Positions 40,269-52,500 of a DNA stretch of 64,000 bases are shown here, piece by piece (the stretch's first letter is position 1; every line of letters begins with the position of its first letter). Origin of the DNA: Branchiostoma lanceolatum (lineage: Eukaryota; Chordata; Leptocardii; Amphioxiformes; Branchiostomatidae); contig NC_089724.1 in assembly GCF_035083965.1 (NCBI RefSeq), forward strand, positions 2,074,501 through 2,138,500, given 5' to 3'. A model generated the notes under the pieces. It saw only the letters and a list, made by a program, of their open reading frames with translations. It was not told the origin of the DNA and ran no database searches. The translations under genes and the position numbers were made by a program.

Positions 40269-42370
40269 TTAGTGTGTGTGTCTTTTGTTGTCGACGTACG
40301 TTTTGCGTGATATATTCACATCATAAAGGCAAGGGTAACACAAATCCAGTTTAGAATGCAGCGAGGTCGCCAACGTGCCAACGTGCCGCGGGTGCAGTTA
40401 GATAGGGGCTTTGGTGACACATTGCAGAATGGGGTCTGCGGTTGGATACATGGTGACACTGTTATATTCTATAGTGCTCTATGCTATTTGACTTAGGTAT
40501 CAATCAAAGATTCTTCACCTTAGCAAGGATAATGCAATCAACCCCATCGTGTATATGGGAACCAGGCGTTGAAACGCAGCTGCGTTATTCTGATCGAGTA
40601 GGCATTATATGAAAAGGCGACCCAGAGGACGTTTCAAACCTATAGCATTTCGGCCGGTGTACAGCCAAATTATTGAGCTACCAAATACGTGAGTGGGGAG
40701 TTGTCCGGTATACGCAAGAGGAGCACCTGTGTGGAGTTAGGGCTGGGGTCGCTCGGGGGAGGGGAAGATTTACAAGTAGAGTTAGGGTTAAGATAAGGGC
40801 TAGGGTTAGGATTTGGATTAGGGAAAGGGTTTTGAGTTATTGTTAGGGTTAGGGTTAGACTTTTACTTGAATATTACCACGTCCAAAGAATGTTTTGCTC
40901 TGAGAGTACTTTTCTCACATACATTGGACCCCCCACCAAGTGTCGTGCTCGTGTGCAGTAGCTGACCTCTCACGTATTTAGCAAGCTCATGAATTTGGCT
41001 TGACAACGGCTACACGTTCTGAAGAAGACTCCAAGCTACCCTTGATAATGTGGGGAAACGCAATAATGAATAGCTACTACATCGAGTAGTCTATGTGTTA
41101 ATTGAACAACAGTAAAACAGCGAACTGGAATATTAAATAATGGGCGTTTCAAGAAGGAGCTAATTTAAGTCACAAAATAAGTAATACAAACTTTCATGAC
41201 GATATCATATTCCTTAGAGAAAGACATAACATCTTACATAGAAGCCAAATGCTTGTTATCAAACGGTTATTGGCTTGGTAAAATTTACTTATGGCGTTCA
41301 TATGTTGTTCCACCAGGTTCTTCTAGATGCCCCTCTCTCCAGCAGCCGGAGGGAACTATGGACCGTTATAGACTCCTGACGTACGTGTGCCAACAGGCGG
41401 GTTAGCGGGTCAGGGTTTGTTGGAGTAGCGGCTGGGTCATCGAAATAGTTTATTGATTTGTAGCTCCATCGTCTCAAAGAAATTTGCCCAATAGACTAAA
41501 TTAAATCCCTTAGCCATTTTGGTGTTCCAACGTGTATGATGGGGTATATTAGGGATGTATTTTGTATTAATGCTAAGCTACGAGTCTCTACAAATTAAAA
41601 ACTTTTTACCAGGGATGACACGGTACATGAGCTCAAAATATTTTGTTGGCAACAGCGCCATTCAGTCTACCAGCAAGGTTGCACGTCAGTATGCTGTTTG
41701 TTTGTAAATACTGTATTCTGAATAAACCTTTCCTCATTTTGGTTAGAATAAGCCAAAATCACCCCCTCACAAGCAATATTGACCATTCCAAATGTTGCCT
41801 TTGACCTAGTTTGGTTATCATACCAAACACACAACAGTCGGAGATACCAAAAGGGTTAAAAGAAATAACATCATAATTGAATGAACGCAAGTGACTGAAA
41901 TTCGCACAGTCGTATAGCTTATGCTCCTGCGTGTAAAATGTATTCAAATATTACCAGTACAGTAACGTGTGTGAAAACCTGGCACATTTGTGTTATTCAA
42001 AATACGCCACAACACGACTGCCTGCGTTGCTCTGTTACAACATATATTGATCGAATGATGCCTTTTTTCCGACCGTAGGAGGGTTTGTAAACCGTTACAG
42101 GCTTCTGAAGTACGTGTGTCAACAGACAGGTTAGCGGGTCAGGGTTTATTGGAGTTGTGGCAGGGCCATAGAAAGTTTGCAGGAAAAAGACTATAAGCAC
42201 TGTGTATGTGTGTCTTTGTTACATCATCAATTTGATAACACACTGCTTCAGATATCGAGTGTGGTACTCTCACCTGTCTATTTTCCATATGACGTATTCT
42301 CCTCCAGATGGGGGTTCTTGTGGATTAATATAGCCTGGTCAAAAAACAGGTCAAAAACTTTGTCTCTAGA
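39520..42370. repeat. Spacer between genes B and C: MITE, telomere-like run and repeat family 4
   Basis: It contains the MITE family 1 copy with a (TG)n core (about 40094-40413), a TTAGGG-like run (about 40779-40862) and two or more copies of repeat family 4 (about 41335-41440 and 42080-42170: CAGGCGGGTTAGCGGGTCAG). No exon is supported. Confidence 0.6.
40779..40862 (+). repeat. Interstitial telomere-like repeats
   Basis: GGGTTAGGGTTAG occurs several times with degenerate intervening TTAGGG units. This is the canonical metazoan telomere unit and is internal here. Confidence 0.7.
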
Positions 42371-42372
42371 AA

Positions 42373-42445
42373 ATATTAATAGCGCCCGTTCCTACCGGTC
42401 AGCTGTGTGGTTCCCATGGCCTTGGTGTACAGTATAAATTGCCGC
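42373..42445 (+). promoter_or_regulatory. Core promoter of lectin gene C
   Basis: It is nearly identical to the gene A promoter: TATTAATAGCGCCCG, CCGGTCAGCTGTGTGG and TATAAAT at 42433-42439, 52 nt before the ATG. Confidence 0.7.
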
Positions 42446-42490
42446 GCACAGAACGAGCCTCACACACTGTCCAGATTCTGGACTCACCAT

Positions 42491-45400
42491 ATGGCAAAGA
42501 TGGGGAAGTTTCTGCTCTTCTTCGTGGGTTTGATCGCCTGGCCGGACCCGTCAGTAGGTGGGTATGACATGTACGTTAATTTCCTCACAAGGTGACGTCA
42601 GACCTGTTAACTGCTATTTTTGGATTATCTGCTCTTGATTTCTTAACTAAATATTAAACATAAATGGAGCAGGATGTTCAACCACAGGGTTCTGTGTTCT
42701 TGTTGTAGCCTTTACAGTTTATCAAAGACAATAGAGAAACAGACTTACAACAGATGCTAGAACAAAGGTGCTACAGAGAAGGGAATATGGGGAAAGGACA
42801 TTGAATGAATTATCATTTATTGTACAAGAACATAAGATTGATTGTGTCGCCATTACCGAATCTTGTATCGGGACTACTATTGAGACGATTGGCATTGTAT
42901 TATAAGATTTTCAGTCCCCATACGCCGTCACAGAAACAGAAATGGTGGGGGGTTGTTGACGTTTTTGATCGCATTGCGTTTGAAAGACGAGCTGACATTG
43001 GATGTTCCTCTGTTTAATGTATTTGGTTGGAACTCAGTGTTGGATACTTAGTTCATTCTTGTTTTGTTTCATAAAATTGTCAATGGCCAAGCTCGATAGT
43101 ATTTAACAGATCTGATACCACCTGTGGTTTCCGAAACAACATTGTATAACCTTCGTATCAGATGAAATGTCAGTTTGTAATAGTAATTGTTTACAGGAAA
43201 TCCTTAAGTTATATGAAACTCAGCTATGGAACTCTCTTGATTCTAATTTTCGTACGTTAAACACAACACTCCTTTGTTTAAAAGAAAAAAAAATATTTGG
43301 TCGAATCTGGACGCTCTGCTGTTGTAACGTATTTCAATATGTCAAGGCCAAGATATACCTGTGTCCGTCTTACATGTCTCCACATTGGCACCTGTAGTTT
43401 AACCCTATCTAGACTGGTTTTCTTTGGGATATCTGGGACGGGTTGGGGAGGGGGGCTCTTTCCCCCCTTCATAACATATGCATTTCCAGCAAATTTTTCT
43501 TATTGCACAGTCAGTATTAAGTACGTTTTCTCTATCATAGGTAATTGGTTGACGTACGAAAATGAATTGTTAAGGCGTCCATAAAACGCTTAAAACATTC
43601 ATTGGTGATTTTATATTCTTTTAAGGCCAGGAATACCTGACGACGGTGGGCAACTTGAATTTTTTCAAGGTCCAGGTCTCAGGACAGATGACCAATGCGA
43701 ACGTCAAGGCCACGTGTGAAGCGGCGGGGATGAGGTACCCGTGCCACAACCTAGGTACAGGTCAGTGCACCCAGTGGTGGACCTCAGACTGCATCACGCT
43801 TGACGCGCTTGACGGTACCCACTGTAATACCCTATGGGCCCTCTCGGCAAACTTGTGTGGAACTGAGGACCCTCGATACTGCCAGCCCCTTGATGACACC
43901 TTTCTGAACATCCCCCACTGGCAGAGTGATGACAGCGCTTACGGAGTGGACTACGAGACTCACAGCTACAACCTGGAGGGAACAGACTACAGCAACAAGT
44001 ATACCGTATGTGCAGGTGAGATTGCATTATTGGTGTTCTTTCGCCTTGGACAAAACGGTATAAAATGCTGACTATCAGAATAGATTGAATAACCCTGATT
44101 AATTATATTCAGCCACCAAGATGCTCTGTATATAACTTAAATCTTTTTTTAAGTCTCCTTTCAGTTTTTCAGTTGTTTTTACTGGTCTTATTTTGCATAA
44201 GTTCGCCGTATTTGTGATCACTGACTATATGCTGATAAGGAAGGTAACTTAACCAAGTTCATGCACATAGCTGTCAGCTGCATTCAAAACATATGTGTAC
44301 ATATTCATTTCTTGTTTTGCCGAAAAATAGAATTTTGACAATAATGACAGTAGCGCTGAGCATTGGGTCACTTCTCTAGACGGCCTGGCCCTAAAATATA
44401 CGACCTGTGCCAAGCAGAGATACAACTATCATACACATAAGAAATGTAACTTGATTAAACACTAAAAATTTGCGTCTGTAAATGTTTTTTAGTAGAAAAC
44501 CAACCAAAGAAAACAACGTAAACATTGCTGTCGTCTGACGACATTTTTTTCCCGCCTTTTTTTCTGGCCGCGATGGCCGGTGCCCACGTGGCGAAACGAT
44601 TCAACGCCCAGCGTGGTCCAGAGATTTTGTTACGCTCTAACATATGATTGGTACCGTCTATGAAAAGAAAATTGAATAAAGAGATGGCGAAGATATTTTC
44701 CAATAAGTAGAAGGAGTGTTGTTAATGTATACAGTGTCATTTTTTTCGGAATGATTTTGTCAGTCGGGCCGCATTCAATACGTACATCGAGCCACGCACA
44801 CAGTACGTTGTAGCCTATTTTCCTTGAAAACATGAGCTGGGATGAGCTAGAAATGTAGAGCTTTTAGTATAACGTCTAGCAAAACGTGACAATTCTCCAG
44901 GCAAAGGAAAGCTAGAATATAGTAGACTACAAGCCTCATTTATATCTTCTTAATTTCATTTTCATTAATTCGAAGCCGAGCAAAACTAAAAAAGCGTAGC
45001 ACTAAATCAGAACGTACATTCACGAAGACGTCTCACAGCGTTTTCCGCTTGCAACTTGGAGTGTAAAGGGATCATGAACCTTATGAATGCATTTCTTGTC
45101 CAAGTATGTTCTTTCGATGAATGTGTTCAAAATTCATTCATTAAAACCTGACCACTCTCTGGCAACCAGCGATAGAGCGCCGTGAGTTCCAGCGCGTACA
45201 AAACGTGCGATGCTAAGGCATTTCCCGTTAGTACTGTTCACTTTTTTGTACAAGATTTGTGTTCTTCATCACGATATCTCAGCGGAGAGTGGAGTCATTT
45301 CCGTCTCACCTCACCTCACCTATCCCTTGACCTCTTCTGGGGTCGTTGGGGTACCATGAATAGATCCTCCACCATCCTTCTCCACCTCACTCTATCTTAT

Positions 45401-48400
45401 TTTCCGTCTATGGTAGCAATTTACCATAATTTCTGTGCGTGCTGTTTTTCCTGTTATTACTCACTAGAAATTGACGACTGCAAGTCCTCCCCATGTGCAC
45501 ACGGAACCTGCAATAACAACGTTGGAGGCTACAACTGTAGCTGTGACAACGGCTGGGAGGGGACCGACTGCGATCAAAGTGAGGAATTGCGCCTTCATTT
45601 CCCATCAATCAATCATTCGCAGGCATCAGTGTCTGATGCATGGCGGCTGCAGACCATCCTCGTTAAACCAGGACCCATATCGCTCCACGTTACATCAGTC
45701 GCGGAATGGGCCCTGGTAAAAAGCTTCGCCACATATGGTTATGGCAGGTCGACGAGACTTGGTCATGAATAATTAATGAGCTGACCTTATTTGGCACAAA
45801 CGGCAGTTGTAGCTCATGAATAATTAATGAGCTAGCCGTAACACGTAACATGATTGGTCGATAGCTTCCCAGCGTTCTTTGCGCGTTGGCTTCCGATGAG
45901 AGGAAGCAAACCCTCTGATTGGCTGAAGCTGTTTTGGTGGCGACGTCGTCATAACCATATGTGCCGAAGCTTTTTACCAGGGCCCATTCCGCGACCGATG
46001 TAACGTGGAGCGATATGGGTCCTGCTTTAACGAGGATGCTGCAGACATGCATAGGGCTCGCCAGGCTGGTCTGCTCTCGGCATAGGCTCTCCATTTGTTT
46101 CTGGTGACTCCCAGCCCCTTCATTTCCCATGCCAGAGTTTATTATTGCCCCTATAGTTCTAAACAATATTCATACAAACAGCCTGATAAGGTATATCATT
46201 TTTTGTAAAATTAAAATCAAGGGTTGAAAATAAAAGTAGCGGTTAAACCACGTTCAAAACTTAACAAATGGACAGTATCTTAAGTTATAGTGCATGGAAA
46301 TAAAATCATTTCTAATTAAGTGTACGTTGATATCTTTTAGTTTTTAGATACAAAATTCAGAGTTTCAACTGTCTAATTTTACTGCTTGTTTTCTTTTTGC
46401 AATTTTCAGTTATGGACGACTGTGCCAGCAGTCCTTGTTGGTTCGGAGGGACTTGCGTGGATGGGTTCAGAAACTTCACCTGTATCTGTCCGAAGGGTTT
46501 CGAAGGAAAAAAGTGTGAAATCGGTAAAACATTGTTTTTTTTTGCAAACACCAAGTACATGCACTGTACTAGTGACATACAATCTATTTGGATATTACAT
46601 TTCGTACCTAGACTTTAACTTAAAAAATACTTGTATCGTTCTCATTTTTCTTGAATGCTGAATATGATCACATCTGTTTACAGCTGCATTTTCCGGACAA
46701 TGCTACCAGTTCTCGGCCGAAGCTCTCTCCCACACTGAGGCTCAGCGGGCCTGCAGTACCGAGAACGGTCACCTGGCGGACGTGAAGGACGGGCAGCAGC
46801 AACTCTTCATCACTGATGGCATTGCGACCACGACTGGGAACTCCAGCTGGCTCGGGATGAAGCTGGAGCCAGTTTACACTGTCAAGTACAGCGATGGTTC
46901 GGTTGCCCAAGGTCCGTGTACAGATTTCATTGATTCCAAACTTCGTCTTATGTATATATTCTCGCCTGCAGTGACGGCTCGGTTGTTCAAGGTTTGTGTA
47001 CAACTAATCTTAATCTGGCAATGGCAATTACTTATTTGCATGTTTTTGCCCCCATGGTCTAAATGCAGTAAATAAACTATTTCTTCAAAGACTAAAGGTA
47101 AAATCTCATTACCTGCATTGTTGATAGAGAACAAGGTTGCAGACAAAGCATTCATGTATAAAAAGGTAATGCTACCATTACATTGTATGCTCGGCACTTT
47201 CTTTTTACAACACAAGGAATTAAAGAAGGCCTAGTGCTCGTTCCATGAGATTACAACAATGAGTTTGGTATCATAAGAAAGGAGAAACCAGAAGCTTTCC
47301 AGTGATATCTAAAACATTGAAATTGATAAAGAAGCAGAGGAAATAAGATCAGCCAAAGTAAAAATTACAGACTTTATTGTGCTGTTTGGAATCTTACGCC
47401 TTGTAGCTAAATACTATTACTCTTCAAAAGTTAGAGGTGATTTCATCCGTAACTATATCAATTGTATTACTACTGCACCAAAGAGTTGTGTTAGCTGTGA
47501 ATTCAATACCACGACAACATCCACCACAAAGAAATAAAAGCCCCGCTAAAATGAATGCATGAATTACCAAGGTACTTTCAACTTTATGCCAATGTATAGT
47601 GTCACGATTTTATCAATCGGCATACATTTGCTCTTACTCTATGTGTATGAACTTTTTTTTCAACAGCAGGTCCCCTACAGATGTCTGCTGTTCAGCCCCC
47701 CGCCCATTGTGACTTTTGCGTTGTCCTGGACAGCTCCAACAGCTTTCAAATAGAACCAACATCATGCACGGAACAGCACAACTACGTCTGCCAGTCGGGT
47801 AAATTGCAGCCATCTCTTGTTATGCTCGATTACTTTCGATCAATCTATGGGCACCAATGCTGATGCATGGTGACTATAAAGTCTGACATATTTCTCCAGA
47901 ATTTCCTTTATTTTTATTTTTTTTTAGCACAGGTCGATTTATCAGACTAAAATATGACCTGAAATGTCTATAGCCAGAGTGTGCATAATTGTGCCAAACG
48001 CCGCTCGGTGATACTGTTGGTGATACAAACAATATCAAGCCAAACAATATCAAGCCATGACGTGTTTACATTCTTCATCATATTTTCAGATATCGAATCA
48101 TGTGGATCAAACGTGTGCCAGAACGGCGGAAACTGCACCTCCTGCTTCGGCGAGTCCGTCGTTTTCTGTGACTGTCCTGATGGGTTCGTGGGAAAGTTCT
48201 GCGAGATCAGTGAGTATTTGAATCATCAATATATTAGATATCCACTCAGTTCTGATGGACTTTCTGGTTTAACTGGTATCACTTTTGATAATGCAATTGA
48301 AATCTTTTCATCTTTATGTTTCATATATATGACCATCATTAATAGGGAACATAGATGTTTAAAGTTTTGATCATTACAATTAATTTGCATTTTCTCAAAT

Positions 48401-49441
48401 GTCTCCCAAATATCTAAAAGTAACAAATCATTTCCATTGTTTTTACAGACATCGCATGCGCCTCCAATCCTTGTCAGAACGGAGGAACCTGCCAGGATGA
48501 CGTCAACCCTTACAGTTGCAACTGTCCGCCTGGTTACCTCGGGGACAATTGTGAATCAGGTGAGAATAATTGCTTTTTTCTACTTGTGTCGAATAAAATG
48601 TATGATTTTTTTCATTTTTTTTTCGTTTTTTTTTTCATTCGCACATATATAAACATCAATAATGAAATAATTGAAAGTATCTAAAAGAACGTAAACGAGG
48701 AGAAAAGAAACCCGCATGGCTTATTAGGGACCCTCCTCTATTTACCTTAACAAATGTCAATTATGGTACAAGTGTGGTATGATAAATAACTAGCAAAGGT
48801 ATAACAAATGATGACAAGAACATAATGAACAAATATATAACGAGCAATAGATTACTGATAATATATTGCAGATTAATCATAAGAAATTATTATCAACGAA
48901 GACCAGAAATATTACAATTATACGTACTCACATAAAACGACAAAATGTTCTGTGTTATAATTTGTGTTGGGGGTCAAACGTTCATATATTCACCGCCGAA
49001 GTGATAGAGTATACTAAGTAGTATAGGTTATGATGGTGACAAATCTGTAAAAACAAAAGCTCCCATAGATTGCCCACACGAGACGCGCGTTTGTGTTTGT
49101 TGTCTCTGCCTCAGACGTAGACTGGTGTGCCCTTGTGACCTGTCCGTTTGACTGGACCTGCCAGGATGACGGCACCAACTTCACCTGCCTCGGTAAGTAA
49201 ACCACGTGGACTTAATTTCTAAAAATTATTTTGTTATGTTTTGTTTTGTTTATATCAAGATGGATTGTGGAAAATGCAAAGGGAATATGCATGAATCCTT
49301 TCCAATATTCTCTTTCTCAAAGTTTCTGAAGCCGGCAGCACCAGGCTGGCGGAGCCCTATGCGTGCAGCAGCGCCTCCTGTCCGGACGGCATGTACTGCA
49401 AGGAGGAGGGGCCGTCATCTTTCTCCTGCAGATCCGTGTGA
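42491..49441 (+). CDS. Lectin gene C: secreted EGF / C-type lectin mosaic protein
   Basis: Ten exons join in frame to 488 aa: 42491-42557, 43626-44015, 45468-45578, 46410-46523, 46684-46911, 47670-47798, 48090-48209, 48449-48559, 49115-49192, 49323-49441. All introns are GT-AG and phase 1. Architecture is exactly that of gene A: signal peptide ([14 protein letters not shown]), 8-Cys module (23-152), two EGFs, lectin-like domain (228-346: CYQF, WLGMK, HNYVCQS), an EGF-like module, a second EGF that has lost the DEC start (NIACASNPC), and two 4-Cys modules. Closest paralogue is gene A over the lectin exons. An extracellular ligand-binding role is inferred. Confidence 0.85.
44180..45230. mobile_element. 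Second copy of the 890-bp TIR element (decayed)
   Basis: It is collinear with 7330-8178 (shared TTCATGCACATAGCTGTCA, GATTGGTACCGTCTATGAAA, CTCTCTGGCAACCAGCGAT). The left TIR is not recognisable and the right one is eroded to GGCATTTCCCGTTA. It lies in gene C intron 2. Confidence 0.75.
45632..46055. mobile_element. Foldback element with ~100-bp inverted arms, in gene C intron 3
   Basis: Arms at 45645-45743 and 45950-46046 are complementary with few mismatches (left includes GGAATGGGCCCTGGTAAAAA; right TTTTTACCAGGGCCCATTCC). The spacer holds a direct repeat TCATGAATAATTAATGAGCT at about 45763 and 45813. Confidence 0.85.
46972..46991 (+). pseudogene. Ghost of a lectin exon 3' end in gene C intron 5
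   Basis: TGACGGCTCGGTTGTTCAAG followed by GTTTGTG is a 20-nt copy of the last bases of the lectin exon plus donor, preceded by an acceptor-like CCTGCAG. It is closer to the gene A exon end than to the gene C exon 60 nt upstream. Confidence 0.55.
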
Positions 49442-49508
49442 CCTCCGTGGCCATCTTACCTGCAGAACGTATTCAGCACACAAGAAATAATGACAGGACG
49501 TTAAAAAG

Positions 49509-49514
49509 AATAAA
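49509..49514 (+). terminator. Poly(A) signal of gene C
   Basis: AATAAA lies 68 nt after the TGA stop, mirroring gene B. Confidence 0.6.
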
Positions 49515-49519
49515 AGATG

Positions 49520-52500
49520 CACTAATGCCTACAATTTCTTAGTCATCTTTATCTGTCGTTTTAGCTTGGAATTATATATAGAATTAACATTGAAATAACA
49601 GTTTTTCTCACCTGTGTGCCCAGAAAGAGTAAAATGCAAAACATAAGAAATGGATAATGATTTCTGTGATATCTGACTTTGGGACGCAATGTGCCACATA
49701 ATTAGGTCAAAGGACAACTTCACACAGTTCAGATGCAGAACTTCTAGATTTAGAAATACTACCTTACCTTTTAGCGTGGACTTATTGAATGAATTGTAGT
49801 TTTTTTTTAATGAAGTGTAGTGTTACAATGTTATTGTGCGAAGTGTACAGTCATTGAACGAATTTTAATGTATCATGTCTCATACACCAATTCAGCCTAC
49901 AAGGCTGCGATGGTATGTGTGTTGCAAATAAACCAGTCATATATAATTGTTTTGACTTTCAAACCGAACTAGAAGCTTTAATTAACATATACTGCATAGA
50001 TTACACAATTACTGCGGGCATACAACGATTAGTATTTTGTTATATTAAAATCATTCACAAATCTTTGTAATTTTTTTACGGAAGCACTTTGTCGATGTCC
50101 ATTCGATAAAATTTCGTTTGTCAAGGTCAAAAACATTTTTTTGGGGTAGGTATTGGGCTCCGTGCTGACCCAATTCGTGCCGGCCGCGGTCGCGTTGGAC
50201 AGGTGGTCGCCTTGAGCAGGAAGTTTAATGCTTGTGCCTATAGGGAGAATTTTCGGGACCGAGAAAAAGCGGTCGCCATCGCCAGGTGGTCAGGTTGAAA
50301 AAGTGGCCGTCTATGCCTTTAATTATGATAGGTCAATAATTAACAATGGCCACTGTAAAAAGGCTATCTTTTAAGAATCACATATAGGAAACATGGCTTT
50401 CTCTAGATAAGCTGCACCCTGCGCTTAAGCTTATTTTGCTACAGAGAAACAAGAACTGTATAAATCGTATAGCATTTTTGATGCTAGGGAAACGTTAATC
50501 GCACGCTGACATTTGCTAAAAATACTGAATAATACCTCTATAATCTTCGCTTTGCTGCCCCGACGGCTTACTAAGCTATGGGCGAGAGTGAGTGAGTTAG
50601 TGAATCTATGTGAACGGACTTCCCTACGTACAACCACCATTCAAAGTGCTCGTTTAGTGCAAATATTTTATACAACATGCTAACGAATACTTCTTTGTGA
50701 TCTTTCTGGTATAAGCAAATGGGGTTGAATTCATAACGTTTGGAGTTGGATTGAATACAAAGAAAGTTTGTGCATCTGAAAACAATGTCCTATGTGATTT
50801 TTAGTATGCTATTCGCGCAATATATCATTCAAAATACGTTACATTGTCACAACCAACCTGGGCTGTTCATCGATCGAATGACGTTTTCTCCGGCAACCGG
50901 AGGGATCAGTAGACCGTTATAGACTCCTGAAGTACGTGAGTCAACAGGTAGGTTAGCGGGTCAGGGTTTGTTGGAGTAGCGACAGGTCATCTTAAGTTTA
51001 TACGCAACATCGGTGATGTAGACCGCTATACACTCCTAATGCTTTGGTCCCATTTCTAACCCGGGGCCGGACCGGGCAGCTTGTGGGAACGAAAAATATG
51101 ATATAAAATGTCACAAAAGACACAAAACGTTAACAAATTATTCCTAACCATATATTGTGTACATGAATCTTTTTTCATATGCCTTTTTTTCGCAAACAGC
51201 CCGGCCGGGCCCCGGATTGGAAATGCATGGGACCAAAGCATTTTTAAAAGTATGTGTGCCAACAGGTTGGCGGGCCAGCGTCTATTGGAGTAGAAGCAGG
51301 GACATCGACAGAGTTTAAGATCGATCTGTATCTCAGTTGCTTGAATTAAGGCATGGGCACAGGAGACAAGATCAGATCTTTTTTTTTTACAAGTACACTG
51401 TTTAAAATCTATAATGTGTAGATTATTTCAAAGGAGCGTTTTGCAAGATAGCTATTGAGTAACATGTTTGGAGCGTCTGGAGCTGAATGGAACTTTCCAG
51501 ATCTTGCCAATCTAACGAGTATGTGTACTTGAGTTGTTTGGTATTATTGGTAAATGAGGTTCAAAATGATGCATTTGGAGATAATTGTATTATTCAAAAG
51601 AAATCAGATTTCAATTTGAAAAATAACGCAAAAGATATAACAATTGGCAAAGGCTTGAACTTAAAACAGACGTAGGGAATTTGCTTTTATCAAGAGTTGT
51701 CAAAATGAGGGGAAAAGATGCGCCTATGAATCCATGTCGTACTTTGATATTGAGTCTTTTCTTCCGCGCGATTAAATCATCTAAAACAGGTCACAACATG
51801 ACTGCCATAGCTGCTCTGTCCCAACCTGTGTATTGATGGAGTGACGGCAAACGGAGGGAGCAGTAGACCGTTATAGACTCCTGAATAAAATAATAGTATT
51901 ATTAATATTAGTAGTAGCTTGTAGGATGAAGCCTTCAGTTTGCTCTATCAATGAGGGAATAATCCACAGCATCATGGATCGACTGTGCCCCTCATCCGCC
52001 TGTCTATTTCCCAGATGACGTATTTACCGGCAGGCGGAGGTTGTTGTGCACCAATATAGCCTGATGAAGTAGGTTAGTCCACAGACAGGGTTAGGGGTCA
52101 TGGTTGGTTGGAATAGTGGGAGGGACATGGAAAGGTTACAGGTAACGTTGGCAGCGTTTGGGCAATGACAAGTCCAGCGTATGTGACTAACAACAGCTGT
52201 AATGTTAAAAGTGCAGAAATAACATATGGAACACGAAGAATAAGATGAGGGGTAAACTCAAAATTGCCGTGTGACATGCAACAGAGGCTTGACTAAGCTC
52301 TTTATACTGACCGTATCCGTTTGGTCTAATAAGGTTTCTGGTGTATTTCAACAAGGTTTCGCTGCACAAGGGGAGACTTTTAAAGGTGTCTATTGAAAAA
52401 CTTAACGATTGTTTTTAATTTTTCCATTCGCGTGGTCATATCATTCAAAATTAGCTACTACAAGACTACCTGCACTGCTCTGTCACAACTTGTGCATCGA

